From NCBI GenBank assembly GCA_947381435.1, contig CANCVE010000001.1:62001-126000 (forward strand): a DNA stretch of 64,000 nt, read 5' to 3'. A program made the translations under genes and the position numbers. The notes under the pieces are model-generated. The model was given only the letters and a program-made list of their open reading frames with translations, had not been told where the DNA came from and searched no databases. How positions within the stretch are numbered: the stretch's first letter is position 1; each line of letters opens with the position of its first letter. Positions 60,383 to 64,000 of the stretch are shown piece after piece. Source of the stretch: Chitinophagaceae bacterium (GTDB lineage: Bacteria > Bacteroidota > Bacteroidia > Chitinophagales > Chitinophagaceae).

Positions 60383-62086
60383 ATGATGAATGGGTGTCGA
60401 TTGCTTGTTGGTTTGTTATTACTTTCAATTACATCCTTTGCCCAAACAACCGACCATCAAACAGGCAAATGGGGCGATCAAGGCGATGGCACCTTTCGCA
60501 ATCCCATTCTACCTTCCGATTATAGTGATCCAGATGTTATACGCGTTGGCAATGATTATTACCTTATTTCTTCCACCTTCCAACTGTCGCCCGGAATGGT
60601 GATAATGCATTCTAAAGACTTGGTAAACTGGCAGACCATCAGCTATGCCACTCCTGATATCTCAGTTCTTGGAGAGAGTATGAATTATTCCACCATGTCC
60701 GAGTATAACAAGGGTATGTATGCGGGGAGTATTCGCTACCACAATGATAGCTTTCATATTTGTTATACTACAGTCAATCATGGAATTTTTATTTCTAAAT
60801 CCAAGAAGATAACCGGACCATGGAAAACGCAGCATTTACTGGACAAGTTTGGCAATCCTATTACGGCAAAAATGTGGGACGACCCTTGCCCTTTGTGGGA
60901 TGATGATGGTAAAGCCTATTTTGTGGCAAGTAAATTACTGCAAGGATGGACGCCAAGATTGTTTAGAATGAATGATGCAGGCACACAACTGCTAGATGCC
61001 ATCAACGATTCTATGAATGTGCCCGGTAAATGTAAAAGTGGTGATGGTGCCATGTATTGCAATAAAAGAACGGGAGAGGGCAACAAGCTTTATAAGATAA
61101 ATGGTATGTATTATTTGTATCATAATGAGGTAACGCAGCCCGAACGTTACCGTATAGCTATGATGCACAGAAGTAAATATATATACGGCGTAAAAGAAGA
61201 TGGAACGCCTGGTACGGCTGATAGTCCGGGGAAATATGAGGAAAGAAAGCTATTGCGTAATGCAGTGAAATCTGACTTAGAACCTAATCAGGGGGGATTT
61301 GTGCAAACACCCGATGGTAAATGGTATTTTCTTACTCAGCAGGGCAAAGGAAGTGCATGGGGAAGGGCTGATAATTTATTGCCCGTGCAATGGATAGATG
61401 GTTGGCCAATACCCGGTGTGCCAGATAGTGATAACATAGGCACTATTAAATGGCAATCGAAGAAGCCAACTGATGGGTTTTCATTAGCCTACCCTCAAGG
61501 AAGTGATGAGTTTAATACTGCCACTTTAAACCAAATATGGCAATGGAATTACCAACCGAAACCTGATAGGTTTAGCCTTACAGAACGAAAAGGGTATTTA
61601 CGTTTGTACGCGTACAAGCCACTAAAAACAGATAGCTTTTTTACGGCTGGGAGTACTTTGTGTCAGCGGTACTTTAAAGGTGATACCGCTACTGTAACAA
61701 CAAAAATAGATGTTACAAACATGCAGGATGGCCAAGAGGTGGGGTTAGCACATTTTAATGGTGGTGTAAACTACAGCAGCATCGGTATATCTCAAAACAA
61801 TGGTATTAAGCGATTGAGGTTTGATTATGATCATAAAATTACCTATTACGATACCGTCGCAGCCAATATTAAAGTAGTCTATTTTAGAACAGCGGTAGAC
61901 GCAAATCTGAGTAGTCATTTTGAGTATAGTATAGATGGAAGCCATTTTACTCCTTTGGGCAATCAATATCTTTTACGATGGGGGAAATATAGAGGGGATT
62001 ATATGGGAATATATAACTACAACAACATAGCTGAGAATGGTTTTGTAGATATAGATTGGTTTCATTATGTGTTTAGTGGCAGATGA
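60383..62086 (+). CDS. GH43 family glycoside hydrolase (xylosidase/arabinofuranosidase-like)
   Basis: 567 aa from the ATG at 60383; the frame is open from a TTG at 60266, but only the later ATG gives a clean signal peptide (MMNGCRLLVGLLLLSITSFA). The five-bladed propeller begins FRNPILPSDYSDPDVIRVGN, whose first Asp is the GH43 general base, continues WDDPCPLWDDDGKAYFVASK and contains the usual EGNKLYKINGMYYLYHN. A C-terminal concanavalin-like beta-sandwich (about 395-565, WQWNYQPKPDRFSLTERKGY) marks the GH43 plus GH43_C2 layout. Likely substrates are xylose or arabinose side chains. It follows GH2 on the same strand. Confidence 0.9.
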   Translation: MMNGCRLLVGLLLLSITSFAQTTDHQTGKWGDQGDGTFRNPILPSDYSDPDVIRVGNDYYLISSTFQLSPGMVIMHSKDLVNWQTISYATPDISVLGESMNYSTMSEYNKGMYAGSIRYHNDSFHICYTTVNHGIFISKSKKITGPWKTQHLLDKFGNPITAKMWDDPCPLWDDDGKAYFVASKLLQGWTPRLFRMNDAGTQLLDAINDSMNVPGKCKSGDGAMYCNKRTGEGNKLYKINGMYYLYHNEVTQPERYRIAMMHRSKYIYGVKEDGTPGTADSPGKYEERKLLRNAVKSDLEPNQGGFVQTPDGKWYFLTQQGKGSAWGRADNLLPVQWIDGWPIPGVPDSDNIGTIKWQSKKPTDGFSLAYPQGSDEFNTATLNQIWQWNYQPKPDRFSLTERKGYLRLYAYKPLKTDSFFTAGSTLCQRYFKGDTATVTTKIDVTNMQDGQEVGLAHFNGGVNYSSIGISQNNGIKRLRFDYDHKITYYDTVAANIKVVYFRTAVDANLSSHFEYSIDGSHFTPLGNQYLLRWGKYRGDYMGIYNYNNIAENGFVDIDWFHYVFSGR

Positions 62087-62466
62087 ACGCAATAGATTAT
62101 TAAAGAAAGTAGCAGAATCATCTTTGTCTGCTTTGTAATAAAATGCAGTTGAGGCAAATGCACATAAACTAAACCTGCTCCAAGTAGTTGATACTCGCTC
62201 TTCCACCAGTACTTACATAAGCCACCTTAGGGAAATCCGGTTTTAGCGCAGCTAAAATTGAGAAAAATCCGAAGGTATATTTTTCTCAAAGGGTTAACCG
62301 TAGTGGCGTTGTAAGTACGAAGCCTGCCGGCTTTGAGGCAAAAAATAAAATTAAACCTGACTATTTAATTTCAACGGATACATAATTTACATGCTTTTGT
62401 CATGTAAAATAACCTGATTAGTAACCAATCTTTTAATCATTATTCTATATTTGAAAAAAAGAAACA
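62087..62466. repeat. Spacer with an imperfect inverted repeat
   Basis: GTACTTACATAAGCCAC (62209-62225) is approximately complemented by GTGGCGTTGTAAGTAC (62303-62318), with AGCGCAGCT in the centre. No gene is visible in the rest; the 80 nt before the next ATG are AT-rich. Confidence 0.6.
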
Positions 62467-63639
62467 ATGCATAATCTGAAAGAAAAGTTCCTCATTAATC
62501 CCGATATACACTTCCTCAACTTTGGATCGTTTGGCGCTTGTGCCAAACCAATATTCGATAATTATCAAGAATGGCAAAGACTATTAGAGTTCGAGTCGGT
62601 TCAGTTTATAAACGTAGAAGGGGCAAATTATCTTGCTAATTCAAGGGCTACCTTGGCTGCTTATATTGATGTTCCTGATAAAGATGATTTGGTGTTTATA
62701 ACCAATCCTACTTTGGGCGTAAACATGATTGCAAAGAACCTAGAACTTGCCCCCGGCGATGAGGTATTATCCACCGATATTGAATACGGTGCCTGCGATA
62801 GAACCTGGGATTTGTATTGCACAAAAAGTAAAGCCATCTACAAAAGGCAGCATATATCCCTTCCCATCACCACTAAAGAAAAACTGATTGAAGACTTTTT
62901 TGCAGGATTAACCGACAGAACTAAAGTGGTGTTTATTAGTCACATCACTTCTTCTACAGGACTGATATTGCCTGTAAAAGAAATAGTTGATATTGCTAAA
63001 GCGAAGGGAATAATTACCATTGTGGATGGGGCACATGTACCTGGACAATTACCCTTGTCAATAAAAGAATTGGATGTAGACTTCTATACGGGAGCTGCCC
63101 ACAAATGGATGATGGCCGCCAAAGGATGCAGCTTTTTGTATGCCCATAAAAGGGTGCAGCATCTGCTAAAAGAACCATTGATAGTAAGTTGGGGTTATAA
63201 AGCCATAAAACCTTCTGGGTCTAACTTTATAGATTATAACCAGATGATTGGCACGCGCGACTTTTCTGCTTTTTTAACTATTCCTGCGTGCATTAAATTC
63301 ATGGAGGAAAACAATTGGCCAGCTGTGGCCAAGCAGTGTCATGAACTAGTTTTGAGTAATGCAGAAAGGTTCTATAAGCTATTAGAATCATTGCCCATCA
63401 GCTCTTTAACGAATGAATGGATTGGGCAAATGCTGAGTATTCCAATTAAAACTACCAAACCAGAAGAGTTGCAGAGACGATTATTTACGCAATATAAAAT
63501 TGAAATTCCTGTGTTTAGGCAAGGCGATAATATCTATTTGCGGTATTCTATTAATGGGTTTAATAATCAGGAAGACCTAGATGCTTTGTATGATGCATTG
63601 GTTGAGATAAAGAAAGAAGGAGATTTGTTGAAAGGGTAA
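62467..63639 (+). CDS. Class V aminotransferase-fold PLP enzyme
   Basis: 390-aa cytosolic protein of the aminotransferase class V/isopenicillin N epimerase group. Motifs: FLNFGSFGACAKPIFDNYQE (N-terminal substrate loop), PTLGVNMIAKNLELAPGDEV, VFISHITSSTGLILPVKEIV, IVDGAHVPGQL (PLP-ring Asp) and YTGAAHKWMMAAKG with the PLP Lys213. Members are cysteine desulfurases, epimerases or kynureninase-like enzymes; residues for cysteine desulfuration are not evident, so an epimerase/lyase-like role is more likely. It interrupts the CAZyme cluster without a clear link to it. Confidence 0.87.
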   Translation: MHNLKEKFLINPDIHFLNFGSFGACAKPIFDNYQEWQRLLEFESVQFINVEGANYLANSRATLAAYIDVPDKDDLVFITNPTLGVNMIAKNLELAPGDEVLSTDIEYGACDRTWDLYCTKSKAIYKRQHISLPITTKEKLIEDFFAGLTDRTKVVFISHITSSTGLILPVKEIVDIAKAKGIITIVDGAHVPGQLPLSIKELDVDFYTGAAHKWMMAAKGCSFLYAHKRVQHLLKEPLIVSWGYKAIKPSGSNFIDYNQMIGTRDFSAFLTIPACIKFMEENNWPAVAKQCHELVLSNAERFYKLLESLPISSLTNEWIGQMLSIPIKTTKPEELQRRLFTQYKIEIPVFRQGDNIYLRYSINGFNNQEDLDALYDALVEIKKEGDLLKG

Positions 63640-63774
63640 GTATCTTAAACTCTCTGCGTTTCTCTGCGAAAAGACTTTGCATCCTTTGCAGTTCATCATA
63701 TCTTAAACAACATAAAAAATAACGTGTAATATTTACACAATAAATCAGATATTTACGGCCTAAAAATATTTGAC

Positions 63775-64000
63775 ATGTCAATGAAAAAGCTACTTATCGT
63801 TATAATTGCCTTTTTTATAACCAACAAAGCGCACACTCAAATGAATCGTATTAGCGAACAAGCTGGTAATGTAATCAAAGAAACAATTATAGATGGGGGA
63901 GTGGAGTTGAAGCTTTCCAATGGCTATGCACGTATCACTGCGTACAATGCCACAACCATTCGCATACGTGTTAGCAAGAATCCTTTTACTACAGATCATT
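63775..64000 (+). CDS. Start of a secreted glycosidase, probably GH31, cut by window end
   Basis: The ATG at 63775 (or 63781) opens a frame to the window edge, giving about 75 residues. A signal peptide MKKLLIVIIAFFITNKAHTQ is followed by GVELKLSNGYARITAYNATT and IRIRVSKNPFTTD, a pattern of the N-terminal beta-sandwich of GH31 alpha-glucosidases or alpha-xylosidases. No catalytic residues are inside the window, so the family call rests on this pattern and on the GH2/GH43 neighbours. An unrelated beta-sandwich glycosidase remains possible. Confidence 0.6.
   Translation, partial: MSMKKLLIVIIAFFITNKAHTQMNRISEQAGNVIKETIIDGGVELKLSNGYARITAYNATTIRIRVSKNPFTTDH

Overview
The window looks like a chromosomal segment of a Bacteroidota bacterium, most likely from the Chitinophagaceae or a close relative. 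The evidence is AT-rich DNA, repeated Bacteroidota-type promoters (TTTG about 20 nt before TAnnTTTG), Bacteroidota-typical families (DUF4369-thioredoxin proteins, the GlmU-like sugar nucleotidyltransferase family, type III glutamine synthetase, DUF1800/DUF1501 pair, PorT-type barrel), a GldM-like lipoprotein, and a giant secreted lyase with a type IX secretion (T9SS) C-terminal signal. I see no tRNA, rRNA, CRISPR array, transposase or prophage gene.

Layout. 1-5 kb: a valine/beta-alanine type catabolic pair (class III aminotransferase, MmsA) divergent from an Lrp regulator, then a GlmU-like protein and a class I isoprenoid-synthase-like protein. 5.4-8.2 kb: a repeat-rich accessory stretch with two MITE-like elements around a tandem array, a decayed YCII gene, a GNAT acetyltransferase and a lipoprotein. 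8.3-16.8 kb: housekeeping and envelope genes (gatB, two tandem thioredoxin-domain proteins, a GT39-like transferase, a phosphodiesterase, an M28 peptidase). 17-19.3 kb: a second accessory stretch with a 41-bp array, an orphan GldM-like lipoprotein and a DUF6934-like gene overlapping a 57-aa ORF. 19.4-22.5 kb: tsaE, alanine dehydrogenase and a membrane protein. 22.6-28.3 kb: a nitrogen-assimilation block of glnN facing a porin and amtB, with recognisable promoters. 28.4-36.9 kb: a hypothetical paralog, a Wzi/RemB-like protein, a GH29 fucosidase, an acetate transporter and a GH5 hydrolase. 37-45 kb: MarR-pirin-pirin-YceI stress genes, greA with a terminator-like leader, a HIT protein and the DUF1800/DUF1501 pair. 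45-48 kb: a second hypothetical paralog and a frameshifted leucine-rich-repeat lipoprotein. 48.7-64 kb: a polysaccharide-degradation cluster (PL11 lyase with autotransporter-like repeats and T9SS signal, GH2 with malectin domain, GH43, start of a GH31-like gene) without SusC/SusD in view.

The most unusual feature is in the intergenic DNA. Six spacers carry tandem arrays of unrelated sequence whose periods all fall on about 21 bp or a multiple (21, 21, 41, 42, about 42 and 64 bp), and in most of them each roughly 21-bp segment holds a small dyad. Many other spacers are filled with inverted repeats from several dispersed families, including one perfect 50-bp palindrome. Other points of interest are a greA promoter whose transcript would begin directly with an intrinsic terminator, the DUF6934-like/57-aa gene pair, and two hypothetical paralogs each preceded by one of the arrays.
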